DNA of 8,459 nt from Microbacteriaceae bacterium (GCA_947447385.1 CANFKN010000048.1:1-8459); one strand, 5' to 3'; counted from the stretch's first letter, positions 1-7,512 are shown. Program-made: numbers and translations. Notes: a model not told the origin generated them from the letters alone.

Positions 1-368
1 CGAACGTTTCAGTGAGTGACCCGCGGCCAGCTTTAGCTGCGGGTGAATTTGATGTGTTCTTAGGTGAAACTCCAGTGTTATCTTCAGCCGGCGCGGACCT
101 TGAACTAGCTCTCGCCGACGGTGTAAGTGCTTCACAAGACACCAAGTTGAATGATTTGCTTGTTGAGTATGCTTCTGCGGGTGATCAGGTGGGCCAAGCA
201 TCCGCGTTAAAGAAAATCGATGCTGAACTAATCGCAAATGCGCACGGCTTGCCTTTCTATCAGGCACGAGTTGTTATCGCGAGCTCCAAAAAGTTTGCAA
301 AAACCCCGGTTGTGGCCGGTAGCGCGAGCTTAACGGCGGGTTACGCCACTTGGAATCTCGCTGGCTAA
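1..368 (+). CDS. C-terminal part of a family-5 ABC transporter substrate-binding protein (LpqW-like), 5' end outside the window
   Basis: The open frame runs in from the left edge (first full codon at position 3) and ends with TAA at 366-368, leaving about 121 residues. The GTG at position 12 is an internal Val codon, not a start. The segment reads like the end of a family-5 (DppA/OppA-type) extracellular solute-binding protein: an 'ALAAGEFDVFLGE' stretch, an acidic helix with 'KKIDAELIANAHGLPFYQ', which matches the typical C-terminal 'a-LPLYQ' strand, and a final 'ATWNLAG'. Such proteins are lipoproteins outside the membrane that deliver peptides or other ligands to an ABC importer. In Mycobacterium tuberculosis the family member LpqW, which influences phosphatidylinositol mannoside and lipoarabinomannan synthesis, is encoded beside typA, as here. 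The family call is fairly secure. The LpqW equivalence rests on gene order, and the ligand cannot be told. Confidence 0.72.
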   Translation, partial: NVSVSDPRPALAAGEFDVFLGETPVLSSAGADLELALADGVSASQDTKLNDLLVEYASAGDQVGQASALKKIDAELIANAHGLPFYQARVVIASSKKFAKTPVVAGSASLTAGYATWNLAG

Positions 369-385
369 TAGTAGCTTTTGGCCGC

Positions 386-404
386 CTTCAAGCTAGACTT
401 GAAG
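386..404. other. Short inverted repeat in the lpqW-like/typA intergenic region
   Basis: CTTCAAG (386-392) and CTTGAAG (398-404) form a perfect 7-bp stem with a 5-base loop, starting 18 bp after the upstream stop codon. No T-run follows on the plus strand, so it is not a standard intrinsic terminator. It could be a weak terminator, an mRNA 3'-end stabiliser or a dyad binding site. The rest of the 128-bp gap (369-496) presumably holds the typA promoter. A TTGAAG at 399-404 overlaps the right arm and could be a -35 element, but no good -10 stands at the right distance, so I do not assign a promoter. Confidence 0.35.
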
Positions 405-496
405 TGCAGTGTGGCTGATGATATGCCCTGCGCAATCTAGTTGAACGGTGTGATTGCTTTTTGCACGCCCGCTTCAAAATACCAAGAGGATGAATT

Positions 497-2407
497 ATGG
501 CTCTCGCTAAGCGTGAGGAACTTCGCAACGTCGCTATTGTGGCGCACGTTGACCACGGCAAAACGACATTGGTTGATGCCATGTTGAAACAGACAAACTC
601 GTTTGACTCGCACGCAGCAGTTGCTGAACGTGCAATGGACTCAGGTGAACTTGAGCGCGAAAAGGGCATTACCATTTTGGCCAAGAACACTGCGGTTGCC
701 TATGCTGGCCCAGCTGCCGGTGGCAAGAACATCACCATCAACGTGATTGACACCCCAGGCCACGCTGACTTCGGTGGCGAGGTTGAGCGCGGTCTTTCGA
801 TGGTTGACGGTGTTGTGCTTCTTGTTGACGCCTCAGAAGGTCCACTGCCTCAGACTCGCTTCGTTCTTCGCAAGGCGCTTGAGGCTAAGCTTCCGGTCAT
901 CTTGTTGGTGAACAAGACTGACCGCCCTGACGCCCGCATTGACGAGGTTGTTGAAGAAACTCACGACTTGCTTCTAGGCATCGCGAGCGACCTTCACGAC
1001 ACCGTGCCTGACCTTGACGTTGACGCTCTTCTTGAGCTGCCAGTTATTTATGCATCAGGCCGTGCGGGTCGCGCATCACTAAACAAGCCTGCCGACGGCA
1101 CTTTGCCTGACAGCGAAGACCTTGAGCCACTGTTTGGCGCAATCTTGAAGCACATTCCTGCACCGAGCTATGACGACGAAGCGCCGCTTCAGGCTCACGT
1201 CACAAACCTTGACTCATCACCATTCTTGGGTCGCTTGGCTTTGCTTCGCATCTTCAACGGCACCCTCCGCAAGGGTCAGACCGTAGCCTGGGTTCGCCAA
1301 GACGGCACCACCCAAAACGTTCGCATCAGCGAACTTTTGGCTACCCGCGCTCTTGAACGTTACCCAACCGAAGAAGCTAACCCTGGCGACATCGTCGCTG
1401 TTGCGGGTATCGAAGACATCACCATCGGTGAGACTTTGGCCGACCCTAACGACATTCGCCCGCTGCCACTTATCACCGTTGACGACCCTGCCATCTCGAT
1501 GACCATCGGTATCAACACTTCACCAATGGCCGGCCGTGTCAAGGGCGCAAAGGTCACCGCGCGTTTGGTTAAAGACCGTCTAGACCGTGAACTCATCGGT
1601 AACGTGTCGATCAAGGTTCTACCTACCGAGCGTCCTGACGCTTGGGAGGTTCAGGGTCGTGGCGAGCTTGCTCTAGCGATTTTGGTTGAGCAAATGCGTC
1701 GCGAAGGCTATGAGCTAACTGTTGGCAAGCCACAGGTAGTTACCAAGCGCATCGACGGCAAGCTTTGCGAGCCTGTTGAAGACCTAACCGTTGACGTGCC
1801 AGAAGAGTTCCTCGGCCCAATCACTCAGCTACTTGCTGCTCGCAAGGGCTTGATGAGCAACATGGTGAACAACGGCACTGGCTGGGTTCGCATGGAGTTC
1901 CGCGTGCCATCACGTGGCCTTATCGGGTTCCGCACCGAATTCTTGACAACCACCAAGGGCACCGGCATTGCCAACGCCATCTCAGCTGGTTATGACCAGT
2001 GGTTTGGTGAGATCGTCACACGCAACAACGGTTCAATGGTTGCTGACCGCGCAGGTGTGGCAACACCATTCGCAATGGTTGCACTTCAGGAGCGCGGTTC
2101 GTTCTTCGTTCAGCCAACCTCAGAGGTTTATGCGGGCATGGTTGTTGGCGAGAACTCACGCGCTGACGACATGGAAGTAAACATCACTAAAGAGAAGAAG
2201 CTCACCAACATGCGTGCTTCAAGCTCTGATGAGTTTCAGTCGCTTACACCTCCGCGCACTCTTTCACTTGAAGAGTGTCTCGAGTTCGCTCGCGAAGACG
2301 AGTGCGTCGAGGTTACACCTGAGGCAACTCGCATTCGCAAGGTTGAGCTAGACGCGACCGTTCGTGCTCGTCTAACCTCGCAGCGCAAGCGTGCCAACGA
2401 GAAGTAA
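497..2407 (+). CDS. typA: Ribosome-associated translational GTPase TypA/BipA
   Basis: The complete gene encodes 636 residues, normal for TypA. TypA/BipA is an EF-G-like GTPase that binds the 70S ribosome and acts in 50S assembly and stress or cold adaptation. The GTPase motifs are all visible: G1 AHVDHGKT (16-23), the switch I region with EREKGIT (53-59), G3 DTPGH (85-89) and G4 NKTD (139-142), with a G5-like 'YASG' near 186-190. After the G domain come a beta-barrel domain 2, EF-G-like domains III and V, and the TypA-specific C-terminal domain, marked by 'RKGLMSNMVNNGTGW', 'PSRGLIGFRTEFLT' and the terminal 'LTPPRTLSLEECLEF'. The start is ATG at 497, with AGAGGA (485-490) six bases upstream; a nearer ATG at 490 is out of frame. 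The gene ends with tandem stops, TAA TAA (2405-2410), followed by a strong terminator. No anomaly is seen. Confidence 0.98.
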   Translation: MALAKREELRNVAIVAHVDHGKTTLVDAMLKQTNSFDSHAAVAERAMDSGELEREKGITILAKNTAVAYAGPAAGGKNITINVIDTPGHADFGGEVERGLSMVDGVVLLVDASEGPLPQTRFVLRKALEAKLPVILLVNKTDRPDARIDEVVEETHDLLLGIASDLHDTVPDLDVDALLELPVIYASGRAGRASLNKPADGTLPDSEDLEPLFGAILKHIPAPSYDDEAPLQAHVTNLDSSPFLGRLALLRIFNGTLRKGQTVAWVRQDGTTQNVRISELLATRALERYPTEEANPGDIVAVAGIEDITIGETLADPNDIRPLPLITVDDPAISMTIGINTSPMAGRVKGAKVTARLVKDRLDRELIGNVSIKVLPTERPDAWEVQGRGELALAILVEQMRREGYELTVGKPQVVTKRIDGKLCEPVEDLTVDVPEEFLGPITQLLAARKGLMSNMVNNGTGWVRMEFRVPSRGLIGFRTEFLTTTKGTGIANAISAGYDQWFGEIVTRNNGSMVADRAGVATPFAMVALQERGSFFVQPTSEVYAGMVVGENSRADDMEVNITKEKKLTNMRASSSDEFQSLTPPRTLSLEECLEFAREDECVEVTPEATRIRKVELDATVRARLTSQRKRANEK

Positions 2408-2416
2408 TAACTTGCA

Positions 2417-2431
2417 GCTGGCTTAGCCAGC
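2417..2431. other. Perfect short palindrome between typA stop and terminator
   Basis: GCTGGC-TTA-GCCAGC forms a 6-bp stem with a 3-base loop just before the A-run of the terminator. In the typA mRNA it would give a small hairpin ahead of the main terminator stem. It has no T-run of its own, so it is recorded only as a local structure. Confidence 0.35.
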
Positions 2432-2433
2432 AC

Positions 2434-2472
2434 AAAAAACTGCCCCAGACATTTCGACTGGGGCAGTTTTTT
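2434..2472. terminator. Bidirectional intrinsic terminator for typA (+) and the small RNA (-)
   Basis: CTGCCCCAG (2440-2448) pairs perfectly with CTGGGGCAG (2458-2466) around a 9-base loop. The stem is preceded by six A (2434-2439) and followed by six T (2467-2472), so the structure ends in a T-run on either strand. On the plus strand it closes the typA transcript 27 bp after the stop codon. On the minus strand it lies just past the candidate 6C RNA, and would also end any readthrough from the giant membrane-protein gene. Its symmetry and position between convergent transcripts support two-way use. Confidence 0.93.
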
Positions 2473-2480
2473 ATTTAGAG

Positions 2481-2558
2481 GCACCCCGCCTGGCACCGTT
2501 GCGGGGGAAGCATTCGGTGCCAACCTGAGCCAGGGGGGATAGGCTCGCGGCGGGGTGC
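2481..2558 (-). ncRNA. Candidate 6C small RNA (two C-loop hairpins closed by a basal stem)
   Basis: Read on the minus strand, a 10-bp basal stem GCACCCCGCC/GGCGGGGTGC (2549-2558 with 2481-2490) encloses two hairpins. The first has stem GAGCC/GGCTC (2542-2546 with 2527-2531) and loop TATCCCCCCT, with six consecutive C. The second has stem TGGCACCG/CGGTGCCA (2515-2522 with 2491-2498), probably extended by TGC/GCA, with apical loop TTCCCCC. All three stems are perfect. Two C-loop hairpins define the 6C RNA of Actinobacteria, which in mycobacteria (B11) base-pairs through its C-rich loops with mRNAs. A terminator follows 8 bases downstream on this strand, so a transcript would run from about 2558 to about 2434, roughly 125 nt. 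The core begins 15 bases after the stop of the giant gene; I find no convincing promoter in that gene's 3' end, so processing from its mRNA is also possible. One loop has five rather than six C in a row. Confidence 0.68.
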
Positions 2559-2573
2559 GGCTTAACGTGCTGG

Positions 2574-5500
2574 CTATTTCAGTTCTTTGAGCCAGCCTGT
2601 GAACTTGTCGATGCGAACGGCAACCCAAATGATGAGTGCAGCCAATACGACAAGGGCACCAACGATTCCCAACCCACCGCCACTTGCGAATGCATAAGGT
2701 AGCACAGCGGTTATAACGCCGATGAAACCGGGGTAGAACAGGCCAGAGACGCGACGAATAGCACCGACAACCAAGAAGCCTGTTGAAACACCAACGAGAA
2801 CTACGAAACGAACCCAGTCATTGGCTTCGACGTCGTGACCCAAGGCCGCCCAGACATCAACGAGTGCTGGGGCCAAAGTAATCACGGCAGGGATGCCCCA
2901 GACGGCCAGCGAATTGATTTTGAGGCTGATGACTCGCTTGAAGATTGTTTGCAGCACCACGAAGGTCACGGCAATCAACAAGCCTCGAAGTTCATTTGCA
3001 TAGCCTGAGCCACCGAATAGATTGCCGATGGCATTCCATAGCGCCGGCACAAACTCAAGCAGAAGCGTGGCTACCGAAGCATAGACGAGGCCCTTATTGC
3101 CTGCGCGCATGCCAATCAGCATCACCAAAGTGCCAATCAACGCGAGGCCAACAAGGCGAATGACGCCGGCCACATCGAGTTCATTCCAAGGTTGAGCGAT
3201 CTGGTTCGATGCGAAAGTGTAGAACACTGAAGGCAATAGAAGTGTGGCAGTAGGAATTCCCCAGGTTAGCAAGGTGCTCTTGGCTGGGCCAACGACCTTG
3301 CCATAGGCGAAGGCGCAGAATCCAAAACCAATAGCCGTCACTAGTGCGCCAACTTCTGGGCCGGCGAACCAGTTGAGGTACCAGTCGTGAACCATGACGT
3401 CAACCAAAACACCGCTCACAGCGCTGCCAGCCGCAGCTAGAACCAACGTGGTTCTGCTCTTAGCTGCGATCGAGTGCCAGAACCACACCACAACCGAAAC
3501 AACGACATAGATCAGGCTTTCACCGGTGCGAGCCACGGAATAATCGGTATAAACCCCCATGTCGACCCAGGTGTGGTCTTGAGTAACAAGAATCAAAAGC
3601 AGGCCTGTGATCCACAAAACCGCCGAGCCGATCAGTGTTGAAGTTTTTGCAACGCTTGATAGCTTGTTAGCGATCAAATGCGTGAGAGCCAACAGCAGCA
3701 GGGCAACGACCAGTGTTGCTGGCCAGTCGATGCTGTTGTGCAACGCGCCCCAGTCTTGCCCTTTGTTTACCTGCACGAGCGCGGTTGCGGCTGTCACTTC
3801 AGCGATGCCAGAAAGCAACGCGATTGGCGCAACTGTGGCGAACCAGAAGCGAGCCGATTCAAGGGCCTTGATTCTCACGAGCACCAAAGTTGCAAGAGCA
3901 AAGGCAACTGCTGGCACGACTAGCTGCAATGCGACCCACTCGATGTGATATTCACGAATCATGGTTGCGGCAAAGAACCATGAAGTAGCCATGAGCGGCG
4001 CCAAGCCGATGAAGGTGCTGATTGCTTTGCGTGTGACTAGGCTGTCAATCAACAAGAGGGCTGCAGGCACAGCGAAAGCCGCGGCATAAAGGGAATATGG
4101 CACCATGCCGTCACTCGAACCGAAAGTGCTGAATGCACCTGCCGCCCAAACGATGGTGCCAGCACCAAGAACCCCGATGTGAAGCGCGCTCTTGCGGGCA
4201 ATCCAACGCCATGCGAAAAGCAAGGCTAGTGTGGTCGCGGCATAAGCCAGGCTGTAATTCGGGGCGTCAAACACCTGCACCGACGCAATCTGCACAGCTG
4301 TGATGAGGCCCGTTAGGCCAAGTGTAATTGAGTTAGCCAAGCGCCCCACATCAGCCTTCACGCTGAGCTTGCGCACCAGTGCGAACCAGGCTAGAACCAA
4401 CATGAAAATCAAGTAAGGCCCGATGACTGCAACCTGAGTCTTGTCGAACGACTTGAGCCAATCGGTGTCAGCACTGACCCAGCCAGCCAAGTTATAGATC
4501 AAACCTTGGCCGACAAACAAGGCTGCAATGGTCTGTGACCGTGCGAAAGAATTGCGTGAGTTCACTAGCAACAACGCCGTAACGCAGAGGAGGGCGATGC
4601 GGGTTGTAAGTGAATCTATGCCGGTAGGGGTAGTGGTGGCGGTGTCAACCAGAGCTAACGCCAACGCTATGAGGCCACTGAAGTTTAGAACCTGGTCACG
4701 GGCATCGTCTTTGCGCACCGCAGGGGCTAGACGAAGCAAGAGCACGAGTGCACCTAGGCCGAGCAAAGTCGCAACGTTAACGTTTTGATTGAGCACGTAG
4801 TCGGCTAGTCGCTCATCGCTAGCAAGTGACGCTGGGTTCAGGCTTGCGTTGACTGCTCTTGTGACTTCAAAAACAAGTGCTGTTAAACCGAAACCTCCAA
4901 CACCCAAAAGCACCTTGAATCCAGTGCTGGCTTCGGCGCGCACGCGCATGATAGCGAGGTGCACATAAGTAAGAACTGCGAACGGAACCAAGAACCAAAC
5001 GGCCCAGTTGATGGTGTTGCCCTCGTGACCAGCGTTTTGATAAAGCACGGCGGCTTCACCAATGGCAATGCTGAAGATAGTAGATAGGCCATAAGAAGTG
5101 GTGATAGCCCAGACTGCGCGGCGAATGACGCCGTAGCTCAGCACAACTGCCATCACAGCAAATGTGTATCCAGCGACTGTGAAAAAGACGTTGGGATTAT
5201 TGGCGAGGGTGATTAGATAGATAAAACCGGCACCCATGTAAAGCACCGATTGCCCAACTAGAGTGCGACCGGTTTCGGGGGTCAGTATTGAGTCGTCTTT
5301 GGTAGCAAATGAAAGGTTTGGCACCACTAGAAGACCAGCCGCGAACAAGATCAAAACCATCAAAACCGGCCAGAACGAGCCTGCGCTAACGAGTGAACCA
5401 TCGGCGTTTGTTGCGCTCCCCAAAACGGTTGGAATGGCTGCAATCACTGCCGCAATGCTGGCCACAATATTGATTGTTCGCACGACAGGTGAGGCCGCCA

Positions 5501-7400
5501 CCGATGCTCTTGAATTGATGAATGCGTTAGCGACGGTAAAGCCATTGATGAGAAATAGCGCCACTAGGAGAGCAATGGCGCTTGTCGTGGGTGATGCCAG
5601 ACCACCATCGACTCGAGAACCACCAAATACCATCAGCGCACCAAGCACAATTGCAACCGAAGCAGCCAGCTGGTGCTTGGCGATCTTGAAGGTGAAGTTA
5701 TGAATAATCAAAGTCACGGCGATAAAAACAGCAAACGTTGATGCTGCTATGAACGCCTGAGGGCTATTTAGAGCGCCGTTCGCCAAGGCATAGACGAACC
5801 AACTCGCCCAAACTAATAATGCGGTGAGGTTAGCTGCAAAAGCGAAATTCGAGTTTGCTCGCACCCAGCGCACCGTGTTAGGTGCAAAGACCAACGCTGA
5901 ACCGAGCAGCCAGAGGATTCCCGAAATAACTATGTTGTCGGTCGAGAATGAACCAGCCTCGAGCGTGACACTTGAAGCGCCGAGGCCGAGGCTGCCCAGG
6001 GCGATGATCCACGAGCCACGTTTAACCGAAGAGGCTACTGTGCCAGAGGCCGTGAACGTGCCACCAATCTTTTCAATGGTTGGAGCAAGAACTAGCCAGA
6101 CCAGGCCGAGAGTAATCAGGCCGAAACCATCGAATGATTCATTTTCAGCCAACCCAATTAGGTTCGAGACTAGGTGAACAGCCATCACGGTGAGAATGCC
6201 AACCAGACTTAGTCGGTTGACTCGGCCCAAAGACGCTTGCTCACGGTGGCGATCGACGAGCTCGTAGTATGCGCGTCTGTCGTCCTCTGATGCGTCAACC
6301 AACTTCGCCACACCAGCTTCGTCAGGCAATGCCTCAAGCTTGCTTCTGCTCAGGCGACCCGCGACGATCACGAGCACCGCGGTAATGGTAGGCGTGATTA
6401 GCTGCCATCCGAGGCTAAGTTTTTCGGTGTTCGCAAAGAATGCGTTTTGCAGATAGGTGAGGCTAAACAGTGTGCCAGCGACTGCAAACAGCACCGCCGT
6501 TGGGTTCAACCATGCAGCGATTTTGAAGCGATAGCCTGGGTAGATGGTCAGAAGCGCGAGAATCAACGGAATCAGGGCAACATAGGCGTAGTTTTGCCAT
6601 TCACCAGATTTGGTCCAGGCTTCTTGGGCTCCAAAAACCTTGTATGCCGACAAGAAATAGAGTGCCACAAGTGCCAAGACGCTTGACATAACAGCCAAGA
6701 CGTTTGAGAGCACGTGCGACAGGCGCTTGGTGCGAACGGCAACGAAACCTAAGCCGATAACGACTACTGCGACAATCGGAACCTGAATTGTTTCGTCAAG
6801 ACCGTTTTGCGCACCCCAAATGATGTAAGAGATCAACGCAACCATCACCATGGTGATAGATGTGATGAAGAGCCCAATCTGTCTGCGGTTCTCAGATTTG
6901 GCTAAAGCGCGTGGTCGTTCAGGAACACGCGGTTTTGCAGCAACCGGCGGCTGCACTGGTGCTTTTGCTGCGGGTGTTGGGATTGAAGGCATAGCTGTCG
7001 TTGTTGCAGGTGCGTTGTAGGTCGCGGTTGCGGCGGCCGGCGCAAGCACTCTCTCATTGTTGGCCTGCGATGCCGCAGAAGATGCGCCAGAGGTGGCGCT
7101 TGGGGCGAGAGCTGGGCCACCTTCAGCGGCTCGAAAAGACTGCGCGACGGCTTTGATAAAACGCTTGACTCCCGCCGCTGCACCTACCTTGCTGACACGA
7201 GCAACTTCACCTTGCAAGAATCGAACATCGTCTTGAGCAACTTCAAGGCGCGACTTTGCGCTTTCGAGGTCGACCAAAAGTGAGTAGTTGAACCAGTTGC
7301 CACACTCGCATTGCAGCCAGGTTGCTTCGCGTATATCTTCGAGGTCAATGAAGTGCTTGCAAATCGGTGAGAAGAATCCGCCGTCTTCGATATAAGACAT
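2574..7400 (-). CDS. Giant polytopic membrane protein (1608 aa) with Cys/His N-terminus and coiled coil; function unknown
   Basis: A single uninterrupted frame of 1608 codons, ATG at 7400 and TAG at 2574-2576, with AGGGG four bases before the start. Residues 1-40 are soluble and hold C14-x-H16 and C31-x-C33, a possible degenerate zinc-binding site. Residues 41-71 have a clean heptad pattern (L45, L52, V59, V66 and A48, A55, L62, V69), so a short coiled coil is likely. An Ala/Pro/Thr linker (about 94-168) leads to the first membrane helix near 175-195. From there to the C-terminus the chain is almost all hydrophobic segments of about 20 residues, by eye 45-50 helices, with Arg/Lys in every second loop and Trp/Asp/Asn in the others. 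Adjacent repeats are visible near the C-terminus. No ATPase, glycosyltransferase or transporter motif was recognised. The architecture recalls the large actinobacterial proteins named after the SCO7613 C-terminal domain, but this was not tested. It lies 112 bp downstream of efeU on the same strand. Confidence 0.93.
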   Translation of the reverse strand: MSYIEDGGFFSPICKHFIDLEDIREATWLQCECGNWFNYSLLVDLESAKSRLEVAQDDVRFLQGEVARVSKVGAAAGVKRFIKAVAQSFRAAEGGPALAPSATSGASSAASQANNERVLAPAAATATYNAPATTTAMPSIPTPAAKAPVQPPVAAKPRVPERPRALAKSENRRQIGLFITSITMVMVALISYIIWGAQNGLDETIQVPIVAVVVIGLGFVAVRTKRLSHVLSNVLAVMSSVLALVALYFLSAYKVFGAQEAWTKSGEWQNYAYVALIPLILALLTIYPGYRFKIAAWLNPTAVLFAVAGTLFSLTYLQNAFFANTEKLSLGWQLITPTITAVLVIVAGRLSRSKLEALPDEAGVAKLVDASEDDRRAYYELVDRHREQASLGRVNRLSLVGILTVMAVHLVSNLIGLAENESFDGFGLITLGLVWLVLAPTIEKIGGTFTASGTVASSVKRGSWIIALGSLGLGASSVTLEAGSFSTDNIVISGILWLLGSALVFAPNTVRWVRANSNFAFAANLTALLVWASWFVYALANGALNSPQAFIAASTFAVFIAVTLIIHNFTFKIAKHQLAASVAIVLGALMVFGGSRVDGGLASPTTSAIALLVALFLINGFTVANAFINSRASVAASPVVRTINIVASIAAVIAAIPTVLGSATNADGSLVSAGSFWPVLMVLILFAAGLLVVPNLSFATKDDSILTPETGRTLVGQSVLYMGAGFIYLITLANNPNVFFTVAGYTFAVMAVVLSYGVIRRAVWAITTSYGLSTIFSIAIGEAAVLYQNAGHEGNTINWAVWFLVPFAVLTYVHLAIMRVRAEASTGFKVLLGVGGFGLTALVFEVTRAVNASLNPASLASDERLADYVLNQNVNVATLLGLGALVLLLRLAPAVRKDDARDQVLNFSGLIALALALVDTATTTPTGIDSLTTRIALLCVTALLLVNSRNSFARSQTIAALFVGQGLIYNLAGWVSADTDWLKSFDKTQVAVIGPYLIFMLVLAWFALVRKLSVKADVGRLANSITLGLTGLITAVQIASVQVFDAPNYSLAYAATTLALLFAWRWIARKSALHIGVLGAGTIVWAAGAFSTFGSSDGMVPYSLYAAAFAVPAALLLIDSLVTRKAISTFIGLAPLMATSWFFAATMIREYHIEWVALQLVVPAVAFALATLVLVRIKALESARFWFATVAPIALLSGIAEVTAATALVQVNKGQDWGALHNSIDWPATLVVALLLLALTHLIANKLSSVAKTSTLIGSAVLWITGLLLILVTQDHTWVDMGVYTDYSVARTGESLIYVVVSVVVWFWHSIAAKSRTTLVLAAAGSAVSGVLVDVMVHDWYLNWFAGPEVGALVTAIGFGFCAFAYGKVVGPAKSTLLTWGIPTATLLLPSVFYTFASNQIAQPWNELDVAGVIRLVGLALIGTLVMLIGMRAGNKGLVYASVATLLLEFVPALWNAIGNLFGGSGYANELRGLLIAVTFVVLQTIFKRVISLKINSLAVWGIPAVITLAPALVDVWAALGHDVEANDWVRFVVLVGVSTGFLVVGAIRRVSGLFYPGFIGVITAVLPYAFASGGGLGIVGALVVLAALIIWVAVRIDKFTGWLKELK
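2577..3263 (-). repeat. Protein-level tandem repeat, about 120 residues, near the C-terminus of the giant membrane protein
   Basis: Residues 1380-1500 and 1501-1608 each open with WGIP followed by a similar hydrophobic plan: a first helix ending in a Trp-containing loop, a second helix closing in basic residues (IGMRAGNK versus VGAIRR), a third helix starting at GLVYA or GLFYP, and a fourth ending in basic residues (FKR versus VRIDK). The second copy is slightly shorter and ends the protein. Each copy is two helical hairpins of about 60 residues, a plan that seems to recur further upstream with less sequence identity. This is repetition in protein sequence, not an exact DNA repeat. Confidence 0.55.
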
Positions 7401-7404
7401 GTCG

Positions 7405-7409
7405 CCCCT
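7405..7409 (-). promoter_or_regulatory. G-rich ribosome binding site of the giant membrane-protein gene
   Basis: On the minus strand TAGGGG stands four bases before the ATG at 7400, which supports that start. It is more G-rich than the AGAGGA before typA or the GAAAGG before efeU, and AGGGG is complementary to the CCCCU in a loop of the candidate small RNA. Confidence 0.6.
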
Positions 7410-7413
7410 AAAA

Positions 7414-7444
7414 CTTCATAAATGAAGGTTGCGCCTAGTTAGGC
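7414..7444 (-). other. Two small inverted repeats in the leader of the giant gene
   Basis: CTTCAT/ATGAAG (7414-7419 with 7422-7427) and GCCT/AGGC (7433-7436 with 7441-7444) lie directly upstream of the ribosome binding site. Both stems are short. They may form weak hairpins in the 5' leader or be chance. The remaining gap up to 7512 has no convincing promoter; a TAGATT-like -10 on the minus strand lacks a good -35. Confidence 0.25.
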
Positions 7445-7492
7445 CCAATCTATTCATAAGTTAGCCGAAATAACAGCTTGAGGGCAGGTTTA

Positions 7493-7508
7493 TAGCCAAA
7501 AAAGGCTA
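7493..7508 (-). terminator. Weak hairpin after efeU, doubtful terminator
   Basis: TAGCC (7493-7497) and GGCTA (7504-7508) form a 5-bp stem four bases past the end of efeU, with six T in the loop on the minus strand. The T-run sits in the loop rather than after the stem, so efficient termination is doubtful and readthrough from efeU into the giant gene is possible. Confidence 0.2.
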
Positions 7509-7512
7509 CAGC

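Noticed and set aside
388..690. Minus-strand open frame of 100 codons over the typA start
   Set aside because: It overlaps the N-terminal GTPase coding region and shows no family resemblance.
2481..2558. tRNA or signal-recognition-particle RNA as an explanation of the folded region
   Set aside because: The stem sizes and the lack of anticodon and T-arm signatures exclude a tRNA, and the conserved GGAAG-type SRP loop is missing; the C-loops on the minus strand fit 6C better.
2236..2628. Minus-strand open frame of 130 codons across the end of typA and the typA/giant-gene gap
   Set aside because: It overlaps typA, the terminator and the candidate small RNA, has an Arg/Ser-rich composition typical of an antisense shadow, and shows no recognisable domain.
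5263..5703. Plus-strand open frame of 146 codons inside the giant gene
   Set aside because: It lies wholly antisense to a clear membrane-protein frame, and its composition fits the reverse complement of Ala/Val/Leu codons. The same goes for the frames at 3607-3948 and 5824-6177.
7434..7452. Possible second iron box upstream of the giant gene (GTTAGGC core)
   Set aside because: Only about half of the 19 positions match the DtxR/IdeR consensus and the right arm is absent.
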